Assembly: GCF_029852145.1 (NCBI RefSeq)
Contig: NC_079977.1
Coordinates: 19,780,781 to 19,844,780 of the forward strand
Length of the DNA: 64,000 nucleotides
Source: Microplitis mediator
Lineage: Eukaryota > Arthropoda > Insecta > Hymenoptera > Braconidae
Reading direction: 5' to 3'
Shown: piece after piece, positions 49,181 to 61,399 of the stretch
Layout of the letters: every line of letters begins with the position of its first letter
How positions within the stretch are numbered: the stretch's first letter is position 1
The notes under the pieces: model-generated
Told to the model about the DNA's origin: nothing
What the model saw: only the letters and a program-made list of their open reading frames with translations
The model's database searches: none
Made by a program: the position numbers and the translations under genes

Positions 49181-50128
49181 CACCGGCACACAAAAAAAAA
49201 TAAGTTCTCTGTACTTTTGACGGGACCGATTTATTCCCATGTATTTTGACCCACTGAATCCGAATCCGAAGTCCGTTTAACCCGTACACCCTCAGATTTT
49301 TAGAAAACTTTAAAAAACCCCAAAAACACACAAAAATCGACCGTTTTTTAAATTTATAAATTTTTTTAACCCTAACTAAGCATGATTTTTATGTATTTCG
49401 GTCCTCCACATACTAACCTGAAGTTTATTTAAAACATTAGCCATTTAAAGTTTGAGTAAATTCCAAAAAACCCCAAAAAATTGCAAAAAAGCAAAAAAAT
49501 TCTTAGTATTGTGATGAAAAAAATTTTATAGGGCTAAATAAATAATTATTTTCATGTATGTTTATCTGTCACATATAATTCTCGAACATCCATGGCTCAG
49601 ACATCTCTAAAATTTTAAATAAATGGCAAAAATTCCCAAAAAATCGAAAAAAATAAAATTTGGTATAACAAAAATCATTTTTTAAATCGAAATAAATAAA
49701 AGAAATCATATTGTTCGATCTGTGATATATATATAAAAAATATTTTGGCCTAAAACATAAAAAAATTTTAATATGCTTCAAAAAATTTTTTTCATCACAA
49801 CACTAAGAATTTTTTTGCTTTTTTGCAATTTTGGGGGGTTTTTTGGAATTTACTCAAACTTTAAATGGCTAATGTTTTAAATAAACTTCAGGTTAGTATG
49901 TGGAGGACCGAAATACATAAAAATCATGCTTAGTTAGGGTTAAAAAAATTTATAAATTTAAAAAACGGTCGATTTTTGTGTATTTTTGAGGTTTTTTAAA
50001 GTTTTCTAAAAATCTGAGGGTGTACGGGTTAAACGGACCTCGGATTCGGATTCAGCGGGTCAAAATACATGGGAATAAATCGGTCCCGTCAAAAGTACAG
50101 AGAACTTATTTTTTTTTGTGTGCCGGTG
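49181..50128. mobile_element. Foldback element with 3-bp TAA target duplication
   Basis: CACCGGCACACAAA at the left pairs with TTTGTGTGCCGGTG at the right. The arms are nearly identical over about 350 bp (for example TCTGAGGGTGTACGGGTTAA against its inverse) and shorter beyond. TAA flanks both sides. The equivalent 3' flank of OBP-2 (about 52265) has a single uninterrupted site. Lies just downstream of OBP-1. Confidence 0.9.
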
Positions 50129-50180
50129 TAATTAACAGAATTGTGTAGTCACATAAAGAAAAAAGGAATTAATCAAGCGC

Positions 50181-51688
50181 TCATTTCAGATGGCCGATTA
50201 AGGCTTTTTCATCATCGTAACACTTCAGTATCATCATTATGGTCTCGCACATATTAGCGCCCTCTGAAAAAAGAAAATAAATATTTAATTTTAATACCTC
50301 GACCAAAAAAAATCGACGGAAAATATTTCAAAAATAATTTACTCAAGTCTTTGCATTTCGTAATAACGGCGTCAATTTTGTCTGCTGGAAATTGGTCGGC
50401 CATCCTCGTGCGAGTTTTCTCTTCGTTCACTGTTCCATCCTCATTCATCTAATAACAGTAAAAAAAAAAAAAAATTACCGTTTTATAACCACTAAAAATA
50501 ATAAATTATTTTTTTTAATGATGAATACATTCTTAATGATGAAAACAATTTAAACAGAAGAAAAAAAAAAATAGAATTTTTTGAAGGGGGGCCTCTCTGT
50601 TCCACAAAAAAAAATTTTTTTTGCCTTCGTATTCACCAATGATGTGAAATGTAATTTTTCTTTATGTATATAACATATAAAAAATTTAATTTAATGAAAT
50701 TTAATCAACTTTCAGAAATTTTTTTTTTCAACTTTTTTTAAGGGTACCCCATTTTGCCCGCCAAAAATAAAAATTTTATTTTGCAATGGCAGCTAAAAAT
50801 TTTGTCTATTTACCTTGAATGCAATTAAAAACAAAAAGATTTAGCGTATTTTAGTCCTCGAAAACTTTGTATTTCCTTAAGGACCCCCTTTTGCCCCCCC
50901 CCCTCCCCTACTAATATTTATTACTTACAATTTTCATTTTTTTCATTAAGCAAGAGTAGTAACACTGTATTTTAGGGCCGTACGTTATCCAGTTGCCAAC
51001 CGGAATATTGGAAACGTTGTCTAAAAATAATTAAGTAATTATGGACATTCAATTCAATTATTTAATATTTTTAGGCAGATTTGAAGTGATCAAAAATTTT
51101 AAGTTACCGTCATTAAAACCAGTTTCATTTGCACAAACTGCTCTGTATTCGTTAACTTTAGCTGCTTCTTCGTCTTCATTGAGCTGGGCCTAAATTAATA
51201 ATAAACAAAATATTATTCGGCTCTTGAAAAAACAAATATTAATAAAATTATAAATGTATGTATAAAAACATATAATTTTTTTTTTTTTACGAAAAGTAAT
51301 TTTTTAAGGTGACAGAAGATCCCGAAATCTCCAAAAAATTTCAATCTCAAAATTTCCATCTAATATTTAACTTTTGCATTTTTTAATTCAAAATATTTAT
51401 ATAACGATCAAGTTTTTGAAAAAATTATAAGATACCTTTTTAGTAGAGAATTCAAAGTTCTACAAGAAAGGTTTCTTATAATTTTTTGAATAGAGGAACT
51501 AGAGAGAGGCAAAACGGGTTCTTTGAAAATAAAAAGGTGAGTAGTGATCACGGGGACCATTTTTCCGAAAGTTTGAACTTATAAGGAAATTTATGGGAAC
51601 TCTTATCACTCCTCTGATGTAAAATATGTGAAATACTTACTAGAGCACCAACAAAGCAAACAGCGAATATAACAGCCAATATTTTCAT
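50181..51688 (-). CDS. OBP-1: odorant-binding protein, 5 exons, six-cysteine classic type
   Basis: Minus-strand exons: 51641-51688, 51108-51189, 50929-51020, 50343-50448 and 50181-50263. All introns are GT-AG, and phases (0, 1, 0, 1) are identical in the two sister genes. A signal peptide (MKILAVIFAVCFVGAL) fills exon 1. Six cysteines have classic spacing: 27 residues between C1 and C2, 3 to C3, 38 to C4, 8 to C5, 8 to C6. This matches the PBP/GOBP family, small secreted helical carriers of hydrophobic ligands in sensillum lymph or other fluids. The protein is about 136 aa including the signal. A TATA word and a TTCAGTAAC initiator lie just upstream. Intron 3 contains a partial E-family element. 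Confidence 0.93.
50570..50911. repeat. Partial E-family element in intron 3 of OBP-1
   Basis: Shares AGGGTACCCCATTTTGCCCG and GATTTAGCGTATTT with copy 1 at 24.5-25.5 kb and ends CCCCCCCTCCCCT. Lacks the R1 insert found in copy 1. Confidence 0.7.
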
Positions 51689-51731
51689 CTTTGGTTGTCG
51701 TGTAAATGTAAATCAGCGCAAAAGCTTACAA

Positions 51732-51771
51732 GTTACTGAATAAATGAGCTGAGAAAATTATATCTATTATA
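51732..51771 (-). promoter_or_regulatory. TATA plus initiator of OBP-1
   Basis: Minus strand: TATAATAGATATAAT followed about 25-34 bases later by TTCAGTAAC, an arthropod-type initiator. The arrangement is preserved upstream of OBP-2 and OBP-3. Confidence 0.6.
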
Positions 51772-52306
51772 TGATGACGATTGAATATATTGTAAATCTG
51801 TGAAGGTTGACATTAGCATATAATAAAAGATAGTAAGGTCGTGTCACAGAAGATTAGTCTTGTAATTATTATTCTCGTTAGATGATAACCTATTTATTTA
51901 TTTATCGTGTCCACTGCACAGAATTTCTAGAAATCTATCGCAAAAAAATATAACTATGACGTAATTTATTTAACTTAAAATTATATTTAAAGTCAGAATT
52001 AATAGATTTTCAATGAATATTTTGGATAGACTAAATTGACCCATGTCCACTTTACCCTTTTATAATATTTAAAATAAAATTCTGCCATTCCTTTCCTCCA
52101 CTTCTCACCTACTTTAATCAGAGTTAATAAATTTTCGAATAAATTTTTTTACCGAATTAAGAAACAATTAAATAAACAAATCAAATTCAAAGCAAAAATA
52201 TCTACTCATTTATTATAAACTAATGTTTCATTAAATGAATAAAGGCATACAGTGGACGTTACTAATTGACAGAATCGTGTAGTCACGTAAAGAAAAAAGG
52301 AATTAA

Positions 52307-55300
52307 TCAAGGGCTCTTTTCAGTTGATCGTAGTAAGGCTCTTTCATCAACGTGACACTTGGTCATCATCATGGCGGTCTCACACATATCAGCGCCCTCT
52401 GAAAAAAAAAAAAATATTTAATTTTAATCCCTTGACGACAAAAAAATTCGCAATAATACACTAGCGCAAAAAATTACAGGAACAGGAAAATTTTGTAAAC
52501 TTTTTAGTGATTTTTGCAAGGTAGTAACTTCGTGAAAAATAATCGTATCACCCTTGTAAGAAAAAAAATATTGACAACGGGGCCAGTCTTGACACAATAC
52601 TGGGCTACCGAGGCTCGGCCTCCCAAGGTTGGTCCGAGATCCGACCACGTTCAAGTGACAAGCCTTGGTTTGCCAGTTTTGGGACAATATTCAGCCAATA
52701 CTGAAGTGACAAGCCTTGGTTTGCCAGTCTTGGGCCAAGATTCAGCCAATGCTCAAGTGACAAGCCTTGGTTTGCCAGTCTTGGGACAATGTTCAGCCAA
52801 TACTCAAGTGACAAGCCTTCGTTTGCCAGTCTTGGGACAAGGCTCAGCCATTATTCAAGTGACAAGCCTTGGTTTATCAGTCGAAATAACAAATGGTACC
52901 TAAAAACCCCTGGCTTCTGTGAATAGCGTAACAGCCTAGTGGATAAGACGCTTGCCTAGCAGCCATGAAGGACCAGGTTCGAGACCCAGCAAATGCAAAA
53001 AAAATTAGTTTCATCGATCCACCTGATTTCTCTGTGTACAAATTTATTTCCATATTTTACCATCACGCACATGTCTACTAATATTATTTTTTTTTTTTAA
53101 TTGATTTTTAATAAGCATAGGTGCTTATTTAGCAACAGTCTTGGCACAATACTGGCTCTCGATATTGGGCCAATACTTAGATGCAATCTTGGTACAATAC
53201 TGGCATTGGTTATTGGGCCAATATTAAGATGCAGTCTTGGCACAACACTGTCACTCAAGCTTGGCTGGGTGTTATCATTTCGATGCTTAGACAGACTTGG
53301 GCCAAGCTTGGATTTCAAGTTTTCCCCAGAGTTAATAAGTCTTGCGCCAAGCCTCGGCCAAGCTTGGGCTTATTGTTTCTTCCTATAAGGGCAAGATTTT
53401 GAAAAAAGCATTTTGTAGCTTAAAGTCTCGAATTTCAGTGCATTTTCATCAAAATTTTTTTAAGAGCAACGGTTATTGCGCAAACATGAGAAATATCGCG
53501 AGACAAAAATTAAAAAAATTTTTTTTTTCCTTTAAGAGTCCACGGGCCGTGGAAAATTTTTCCCAGCTTAACCAATGCTTAGGTCGTTTAGCAAATTTAT
53601 TCAGCTTTAATTTGGTTTTTCTTTTAACCTTGTAGGATCCCGAGTCAAAAATAAAACTTGGTTTAGACTTGGTCGTCTTAAATCGTGACTAAGTAAGACC
53701 AGTTAAGTCGAAACTAAGTCGAGTTGCGCGAGTTCGACTTAACTGGTCTTACTCAGTCACGATTTAAGACGACCAAGTCTAAACCAAGTTTTATTTTTGA
53801 CCAGGGATAATTCGTCGCAAAGAAATCAGCCTACAAACATAAAAGGATCCTTTGATTTGATCATCGATAGCTCAGCTACTAAAAATCGCACGGTAAATCG
53901 GAGGGTGGCGTTAAAAACTTGAATAAATTCCCTACAATACTCTTTCATCGTTTTTTAGAAAAATTTTATTTTTTTTTTATTTTTAACATCTATTAGAAGT
54001 AAGTACAAAAAAATTACTTCTTTTAGTTTTTCAATAAATCAACCATTACTTTGTAAATATTGATGAAAAGACGAATGTTGCCAGGTCCTTTTTAACTCAA
54101 CGTACCCCCAAAAACCCTCTAAATTTTTAATTCGATCTGTTGAACCATTTTTCGGGGGTGATAAATCAAAGTTTTGCTAAACAATCAAAGGAACAAGTTT
54201 TGTTCCTTTATTTATGAAATCAAAATGAAAGAATAATTTTTTCTTACTTTTATTCCATTTTTGCGTTGGTTACTCAGTAACTGTGAGGGGAAGAGAAAAA
54301 AAAATGTCGACATTCAAAGAAATTAAAAAAATAGAAACTTTTTTTTTTTGTGTTCGAAAATTTTTTTTTAACATTTTTTCGAAATTTTTTGTTTTTTTCT
54401 ACTTTCCTTACATTTACTCAGTAACTAACGCAAAAATGGAATAAAAGTAAGAAAAAATTATTCTTTCATTTTGACGATGATTTCATAAATAAAGGAACAA
54501 AACTTGTTTCTTTAATTGTTTAGCAAAACTTTGATTTATCACCCCCGAAGAACGGTTGGATAGATCGAATTAAAAATTTAGAGGGTTTTTGGGAGTACAT
54601 TGAGCTCAAATATTACTAGGCAACATTAATCTTATCATCGATATTTACAAAGTAGTGGTTGATTTACTGAAAAACTAAAAAAAGTAATTTTTTTGTACTT
54701 ACTTCTAATGGATGTTAAAAATAAAGAAAATTTTTTTTTTCAAAAAACGATGATAGGGTCTTGTAGGAAATTTATTCAAGTTTTTAACGCTACCCTCCGA
54801 TTTACCGTGCGATTTTTAGTAGCTGAGATATTGATGATCACACCAAAAAGGATTCTTTTTTGTTTGTAGGCTGATTTCTCTGCGACATATTGTCATACAA
54901 GGTTAAAAAAAACAAATTGAAGCTGAATATATTTGCTAAACAACCCATGCATTGGTTTAGCTGGAAAAAATTTTCAACGGCCCGTGGACTCTCTTAAAGA
55001 AAAAAATAACTGTCGCTTTTAAAAAAATTTGATGAAAACGCACTGAAACTGGGAGACTTCGAGCTATAAAATGCTTTTTTTAAAATCTCAATACGATTAT
55101 TTCTCACGAAGTTACAGCCTTGCAAATATCACTAAAAAATTTATAAAATTTTCCTGTTCCTTGAATTGTTTGCGTTAGTGTATTTTAAAAAAATAATTTA
55201 CTCATGTCTTTGCATTTCATCATAACGCCGTCAATTTTGTCTTCTGGAAAATCTTTGGCCAGCATCTGGCGAGTTATTTCCTCGTTCAATGTTCCATCTT

Positions 55301-57935
55301 CATTCATCTTATAACAATAAAAAAAAAAAAAATCGAAGTTTTATAACCGCTTAAAAGAATAAACTATGTGCCATAATATTTATCACTGACGATTTTGATT
55401 TTCTTCTGCATGCAAAAGAAATAACACCGAAGTTTAAGGTCATCCATTTTCCAGTCGTTGTGATCCTTAGCTGCATCGACGTTGGCTAAAAATAAATAAC
55501 TATTTAATATTTTTAGGCAGATTTGCAGTGATCTTAAATTTTACGTTACCCTCATCAACGCCAGTTTCAGTTATACAATGTGTTCTGTTTGAGTAGAGGT
55601 TAGCTAATTCGTTTAGAGTTAGATCGGCCTGAATTAAAAGGAAAAAATTAATAAAATATCATTCGTGTCTTGTAAAAGAAAAATTTGAATAAAATTATAA
55701 AAGTAATGATGAGAACATTTAATTTTTTTTTTCGCGGCAATTAATTTTTTCAGATGACGTAAGATCCCAAAATGTCTAGAAATTTCAAATTCAAAATTTC
55801 TATCTAATATTTAATTTTTGTAATTTCAAATTCAAAATTTCTATCTAATATTTAATTTTTGTAATTTCAAACTCAAAATTTCTATCTAATATTTAATTTT
55901 TGTAATTTCAAATTCAAAATATTTACACTAATGGAAAAAATTAAAGGATCAAAAAAAAATTCTAAATTTTTAGGCGATTTTTAACAGGCTCTAACTTTGA
56001 GAGAATTGGTCGTACAAGAAATAAAAAAAAAAGGAAATTGTAGCTCCAAGTGTCTACTTTTTGGATTAGAACTTCAAAATTTTTTAGCGTCAGCAGTTTT
56101 TGAGTAATCTTAGGAAAACCAGCGACAAAAAAATTTTCAAATTTAAAAAATTTTTTTTTTTTGGTCTCCGGGCGTGGAAAACATTATTTTTGCTTAATCA
56201 CTATGAGGATCGGATACCTTCTTATTCAGCTTTAATTTCTTTTTTTATGGACCTTGATACGTCCACTTCTCGCCGAGATATCGGTCTTCAAATGGAAAAG
56301 GATCCTTTTGTCTTTGATTATCGATATCTCAGAAACCAATGATAGCACAGAAAGTTAATGGTGGGTTTTAAAAACTTGAATAAATTCCCTTCAACGATTA
56401 GCCATTGTTTTTTCGAAAAAAAGAAATTTTTTCCTATCGTCACATGAATTTAAAAATGCAACAAAAAAAGGGCTTTTTGTGGTTTTTTGGAAAATCAAGC
56501 GCTGAAACGAAAATATTGTGGAAATCGATAATGTTGACTGTGCATTTTACAGTTCAATATGTCCACAAAAACCCTGCAGAGAGCCAGATGAATCCAACCA
56601 GCCGTTTTTTTGTTTCACGCGATCAAATTTTAAAAAAAATTAAAGGATCACGTTTTTTGCTCTGAAAAGCTCATAATCTTTAACAAGATGAAAAGAAACA
56701 TTTTGTTGGAGCTTTGTCCACGATTTTATTGCAGACAGTGCTTAAATTTCCAAAAAAGAAAAAAGTTTTTTTTCGAAACAAAAATTTCAAAAAAAAATTT
56801 TTTCAAAAAAATTTTTTTTTGGAATAACTTTAGGAAATTTACAAAACCAACACCCAATAATTTTTAACACGTTTACGTCGCTGCATTCCGTGATTTTACT
56901 GATCTCTCAGACATTAAATTCAAAAAATTTTTTTTTTTCTTTTAATTTTTGTTGTATATAACTATTAAGTTTTTGAAAAAATTATAAGATACCTTTTTTG
57001 TAGAAGATTTAAAGCACTACAAGAAAGGTCCCCTGATTAAACAACTGAATTCGATCGAATTTAACAGAATTAAATTTTTAATTCTATTAAATTCAGATAA
57101 ATTCTGTTAATTCGGTACCTAACTTAGAAATGAATTCTGTCTAATTCGGCAGGAAAACCAGAATTTGTCCAAATTGAAACGAATTTAAATAATTCTATTC
57201 GGTTTAATTCTAATTAATTCGAATATAATTCTCCAATTTCTGGTTCTGAATCCGGATGAAACTGAATTAACACGAATTTAAAATTATTAAATCGGTTTTA
57301 TTCTGTTTAATTCAAATTCAAATTTTCAATTCAGTTGAATTCTGTTTTGCAGAATTCGACAGAAAAAAACAGAATTAAAATTATTAATTCGGTTAAATTC
57401 AGTTGTTTAATCAGGGTCTCTTACGCAAACATATCGGATTTATAGTAATTAGTCGAAAAAAAAAAAATTTTTTTTTGGTCAAAATTTCAGGGGGGCCGCT
57501 CTGCCCCACCCTCCCCTATAATTTTTTTTTTATTTACGGAAAGTCATTTTTTAAGGTGACAGAAGATCCCGAAATCTCCAAAAAATTTCAATCTCAAAAT
57601 TTCCATCTAATATTTAACTTTTGCATTTTTTAATTCAAAATATTTATATAACGATCAAGTTTTTGAAAAAATTATGTGACACCTTTTTAGTAGAGAATTT
57701 AAAGTTCTACAAGAAAAGTTTCTTATAATTTTTTGAATAGAGGAACTAGAGAGAGGCAAAACGGGTTCTTTGAAAATAAAAAGGTGAATAGTGATCACGG
57801 GGACCATTTTTCTGAAAGTTTGAACCTATAAGGAAATTTATGGGAACTATTATCACTCCTCTGATGTAAAATATATGAAATACTTACTAGAGCACCAACA
57901 AAGCAAACAGCGAATACAATAGCTAATATTTTCAT
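52307..57935 (-). CDS. OBP-2: odorant-binding protein, 5 exons
   Basis: Minus-strand exons: 57888-57935, 55550-55628, 55391-55485, 55202-55307 and 52307-52398. Reading frame and phases equal OBP-1. Signal peptide MKILAIVFAVCFVGAL. Key cysteines lie in HCITETG, LRCYFFCMQKK, MMKCKDM, DMCETAMM and TKCHVDE. The C-terminus runs several residues past that of OBP-1. It is closer to OBP-3 than to OBP-1 (shared ANVDAA, KLRCYFFC, NEEITRQ). The gene spans 5.6 kb because intron 4 holds a 2.7-kb nested foldback and intron 1 further elements; the exons are intact. Confidence 0.92.
52652..52882. repeat. 51-bp tandem repeat, about 4.5 copies
   Basis: AAGTGACAAGCCTT recurs every 51 bp (52653, 52704, 52755, 52806, 52857). 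Because 51 is divisible by three, an open frame runs through it, but it starts inside the transposon and has no gene features. Confidence 0.95.
52922..52996 (+). repeat. tRNA-derived SINE fragment
   Basis: AGCCTAGTGGATAAGACGC resembles a tRNA D-arm with A box and GGTTCGAGACCC a B box 45 bases later. Located inside the 52551-53391 element. Confidence 0.6.
53637..53806. mobile_element. Almost perfect about 170-bp palindrome inserted in the foldback arm
   Basis: GTCAAAAATAAAACTTGG to the centre GAGTTGCGCGAGTTCGAC is mirrored with very few differences, ending CCAAGTTTTATTTTTGAC. The opposite arm near 54900 lacks it. Confidence 0.85.
55925..56700. mobile_element. Diverged single copy of the CACTA-ended foldback family
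   Basis: It starts CACTAATGGAAAAAATTAAA, like the 52459 end, and keeps the order of internal words (CGGGCGTGGAAAA, TTATTCAGCTTTAATTT). The right end could not be fixed. Located in intron 1 of OBP-2. Confidence 0.55.
57031..57416. mobile_element. MITE of GAATTCGAATT palindromes
   Basis: CCCTGATTAAACAACTGAAT at the left and ATTCAGTTGTTTAATCAGGG at the right are perfectly inverted. The interior is AATTCTGTTAATTCGG-type sequence in both orientations. The homologous intron of OBP-3 lacks it. Confidence 0.9.
57424..57525. repeat. Solo E-family end
   Basis: CAAACATATCGGATTTATAG to GGGGGGCCGCTCTGCCCCAC, matching in inverse the left end of E copy 3 (37549) and the element at 63878. Confidence 0.75.
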
Positions 57936-57979
57936 TTTTGGTTGTCGTATAAATATAAATCAGCACAAAAGCTGACAAG

Positions 57980-58020
57980 TTACTGAATAAATGAGCTGAT
58001 AAAAGTATCTCTATTATATG
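57980..58020 (-). promoter_or_regulatory. TATA plus initiator of OBP-2
   Basis: Minus strand CATATAATAGAGATAC, then TTCAGTAACTTG, aligned with the OBP-1 promoter. Confidence 0.6.
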
Positions 58021-58571
58021 GTGACGATTGAATATATTGTGCATCAGTGAAGGTCGATATTAGCATATAATAAAAAATATTGGGGTCGTGTCACAGAAGA
58101 TTAGTCTTATAATTCTTATTTTTGTTAGATGATAATGACAACCTATCTACTTATTTATCGTGTCAACTGCACACAAGTTTTGAAAATTTATTGAAACAAA
58201 ATATAACTTTGACGTAATTTTTTTTAATTAAAAATTTTATTTAAAAACGGGATTAGAAATTTTTTAATCGAAATTTTGGGATGGACCAAACCAACGAATT
58301 TCCATTTTACCCTTTTGTTAATTAAAAAAAAAAAATTTTTGCCCAGTTTTCACCTCCACTTCTTCCCTACTTCAATGAGATGAAGTAAATTTCTGAATGG
58401 ATGTTCTTTTTCATCGAATTAAGAAACAATTAAGTAAACAAATCAAATTTGAAGCCAAAATATCTACACATGTATTATCAACTAATGTTTTATAAAATAA
58501 ACAAAGAATAAAGGTATATATTCAACAGTTTATTGACAGAATTGTGAGTCATATGAAGAAAAAAAAATTAA

Positions 58572-60913
58572 TCAGTCGCTCTTTGTAGTTGACCCTAGTG
58601 AGGCTCTTTCATCAGCGTGACACTTAGCCATCATTATGGCGGTCTCGCAGGTATCAGCGCCCTCTGAAAAACGAAAACAAATATTTAATTTTAATCCCTT
58701 GAGAAAAAAAATCGTAACAATATTTTAAAAAAATAATTTACTCATGTCTTTGCATTTTGTGATAACGCCGTCAATTCTGTCTGCTGGGAAAAGGTTGGCC
58801 AACCTCTGGCGAGTTATCTCCTCGTTCAATGTTCCATCCTCATTCATCTTATAACAATAAAAAAATAATCAACGTTTCATAACCGCATGGAAAAGCTATA
58901 TATTGTTAAAAGTATATAAAAAAATATATGGTGAATATGTGATAAATATATAGCGGCAAAAATATCTATATTGAAAAATATATGTTTTTTACATATATTG
59001 GATTATATATTTATCATAATATATTTACTTGTATATAATGTTTTGTATTTTTCTATATATATTATCTCATATAATGCTCAATATATTCTTATCATATATG
59101 GATAGTATATATATAATTTATAAGTATAATATAATAAACTTGATATATATATCCATATATTTTGACTCATATAATTAGTGGTATATCGTCTCTATATAAT
59201 TGATTATATATGAAAGAATTTATATGATTAAATGTATGGTTCACGGTATACCCTAACGGACCCAAATTACGGTAAATTACGGTAAACCCACCGTAAATTA
59301 CCGTAATCCACCGTAAAATACCGATTTACCGTAAATTACGGTGAATTTACCGTAATTTACGGTGAATTTACCGTAATTTACGGTGGTTTTTCCGTAATTT
59401 ACGGTGAATTTACCGTAAAATACGGAAATACGGTAATCCACCGTAAATTACGGTAATTCGGTAATCCACCCGAATTTTTTTACGGTAGATTTATCGTATT
59501 CAACGGTAAATTTACGGTATATCCGCCGTAATTTACGGTAATCCACTGTAAAGTACCGATTTACCGTAAATTGCGGTCGATTTACCGCAATTTACGGTGA
59601 ATTTACCGTAATTTACGGTGGATTTACCGTAAATTACGGTAAATCTACTCGAATTTTACGGTATTCTACGGTAGATTTGCGGTAAAAATACCGTGAATTT
59701 ACGGTAACTCAGGTCTGCTAGGGTATTGGAATTATATTTTTCCAGTATATTAAAACTTATATTTTTCGCAATATATTGAAAATTTTATTTTTTAATATAC
59801 TTTTTCAATTTCTACACAATTCCACGAAAAAAAGTCAAATTTATTATTTTTTCTCCTTCTTTTCATTGACCTTATATTTACTGGCAATAACCTAAGAAAA
59901 GTAAAAAAAGTGCCATATATTTTACAATATATTGGAAACCATATATTTTGCAATATATTGGAAAACATATATAAAAAATATAAAAAATACTATATATTAA
60001 TTAATATACTATTTTCAATATAATATATCAATATAAAAAAAATATATTAAAATATATATGTAAAACATACATAAAAAGTCATATATTGATAAATATATTG
60101 ATAATATATTCTAGCAATATATTTTTTTTCAATATATTATCATATATTATTACGGCAAAAATATAAATATTATTTTATATATTGTACAATATATCACATT
60201 ATAATATTCATATATTCTATCATATATGTTTTCACATATAAAGTTTTTTCATGTGGGTAATCCCTAAAAATAATAAATTATTAGTCTTATTTTTATTACT
60301 TACGACTTTGAGTTTTTTAAGCAGGCAGAAGAAATAACACCGAAGTTTAGGGTCGTCCATTCTCCAGATATTGTGATGCATAGCTGCGTCAACGTTGGCT
60401 AAAAATAAATGAATAATTGTAGATAGTTAATTTAACTATTTAATAGTTTTAGGCAGATTTGCAGTGATTAAATATTTGACGTTACCGTCATCGACAAGAG
60501 TTTCAGTTATACAAGCTGTGCTGTGTTCGCGGAGCTTAGCTAGTTGTTCTACAGTGAGCTCGGCCTGAATTAAAAGAAAAAAATTAATAAAATATTATTC
60601 GTGTCTTGTAAAAAAAAATTTTAATAATATTATGGATGTATTTAACTTTGTAACTTTAAATTCAAAATATCTATATAACTATTGAGTTTTTGAAAAAATT
60701 ATAAGATACTTTTTTTGTAGAAAATTTGAAGCTCTACAAGAAAGGTCTCTTACGATTTTTCGCATAGAGGAACTAGAGAAGGGTAAAACGGGTTCTTTGA
60801 AAATAAAAAGGTGAGTAGTGATCACGGGGGCCATTTTTCCAATAATTTGAATTTTTAATACTTACTTGAGCACCAACAACGCAAACAGCGAATACAATAG
60901 CGAATATTTTCAT
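58572..60913 (-). CDS. OBP-3: odorant-binding protein, 5 exons
   Basis: Minus-strand exons: 60866-60913, 60486-60564, 60304-60398, 58742-58847 and 58572-58663. Exons 2 to 5 have the same lengths as OBP-2 and the same phases. Signal peptide MKIFAIVFAVCVVGAQ. Cysteines lie in ACITET, LRCYFFCLLKK, ITKCKDM, DTCETAIMM and AKCHADE with classic OBP spacing. Together the three genes form a head-to-tail array with about 600-bp spacers that are themselves homologous. Intron 3 contains a 1.4-kb AT-rich element with a second element nested in it. Tissue of expression is unknown. Confidence 0.93.
58882..60257. mobile_element. AT-rich TIR element in intron 3 of OBP-3
   Basis: CGCATGGAAAAGC at the left and TTTTTTCATGTGGG at the right are imperfectly inverted and resemble the ends of the 25981 element. 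ATATATG words fill it. OBP-1 and OBP-2 lack it at the same intron position. Confidence 0.75.
59251..59723. mobile_element. ACGGTAA-palindrome MITE, copy 2
   Basis: CCCTAACGGACCC at the left pairs with GGTCTGCTAGGG at the right, flanked by TA. The interior is nearly all TTTACCGTAAATTACGGTAA-type palindromes. Nested in the AT-rich element. Confidence 0.85.
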
Positions 60914-60956
60914 TGTTGGTTGTCGTGTAAATATAAATCAGCACAAAAGCTTACAA

Positions 60957-60999
60957 GTTAGTGAATAAATGAGCTGAGAAGATTATCTCTATTATATAG
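60957..60999 (-). promoter_or_regulatory. TATA plus initiator of OBP-3
   Basis: Minus strand TATATAATAGAG, then TTCACTAACTTG; the initiator has C instead of G at one position compared with OBP-1 and OBP-2. Confidence 0.55.
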
Positions 61000-61399
61000 T
61001 GCCGATTGAATATATTGTGCATCTATGAAAGTTGATATTAGCATATAATAAAAAATAGTGGGGTCGTGTCACAGAAGATTAGTCTTATAATTCTTATTTT
61101 CGTTAAATGATAACTAATCTACTTATTTATCATGTCAATTGCACACAATTTTCGAATATTTAATGCAACAAAATATAATTCTGACGAAATTTATTTAATT
61201 TAAAATTTTATTTTTCACGTTGTTTTATTCCAATATTTATTCGCTTATGAATTGTTGATTTTGTAGCGTAAACGTTTTCATAGTTGTTTATTATGAATGA
61301 TAGTTATTATTAGACTCAAAGTTTGAATAAATTAATATTTATATTTTAAATAAATTTATTTGAAAAAACTTTTTTTTTTCTTTCAAAAATATTGAATTA

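Larger units (their letters stand above)
52551..53391. mobile_element. TIR element nested in the left arm of the foldback
   Basis: CCCTTGTAAGAAAAAAAATA at the left pairs with TTGTTTCTTCCTATAAGGG at the right. The intact right arm of the host foldback shows the empty site. The interior is made of TTGGGACAATATTCAGCCAA-type words and a SINE. Confidence 0.85.
52459..55180. mobile_element. Large nested foldback element in intron 4 of OBP-2, TA target duplication
   Basis: CACTAGCGCAAAAAATTACA at the left end is inverted at the right end (TTTGCGTTAGTG). TA flanks both sides, and the same intron of OBP-3 has an uninterrupted single TA. The right arm (54400-55180) is continuous. The left arm is split by two later insertions, 52551-53391 and about 53637-53806. 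It is non-coding. Confidence 0.9.

Noticed and set aside
52514..52903. 129-codon frame with a 17-residue repeat
   Set aside because: It is a 51-bp tandem repeat inside a TIR element; no signals of a gene.
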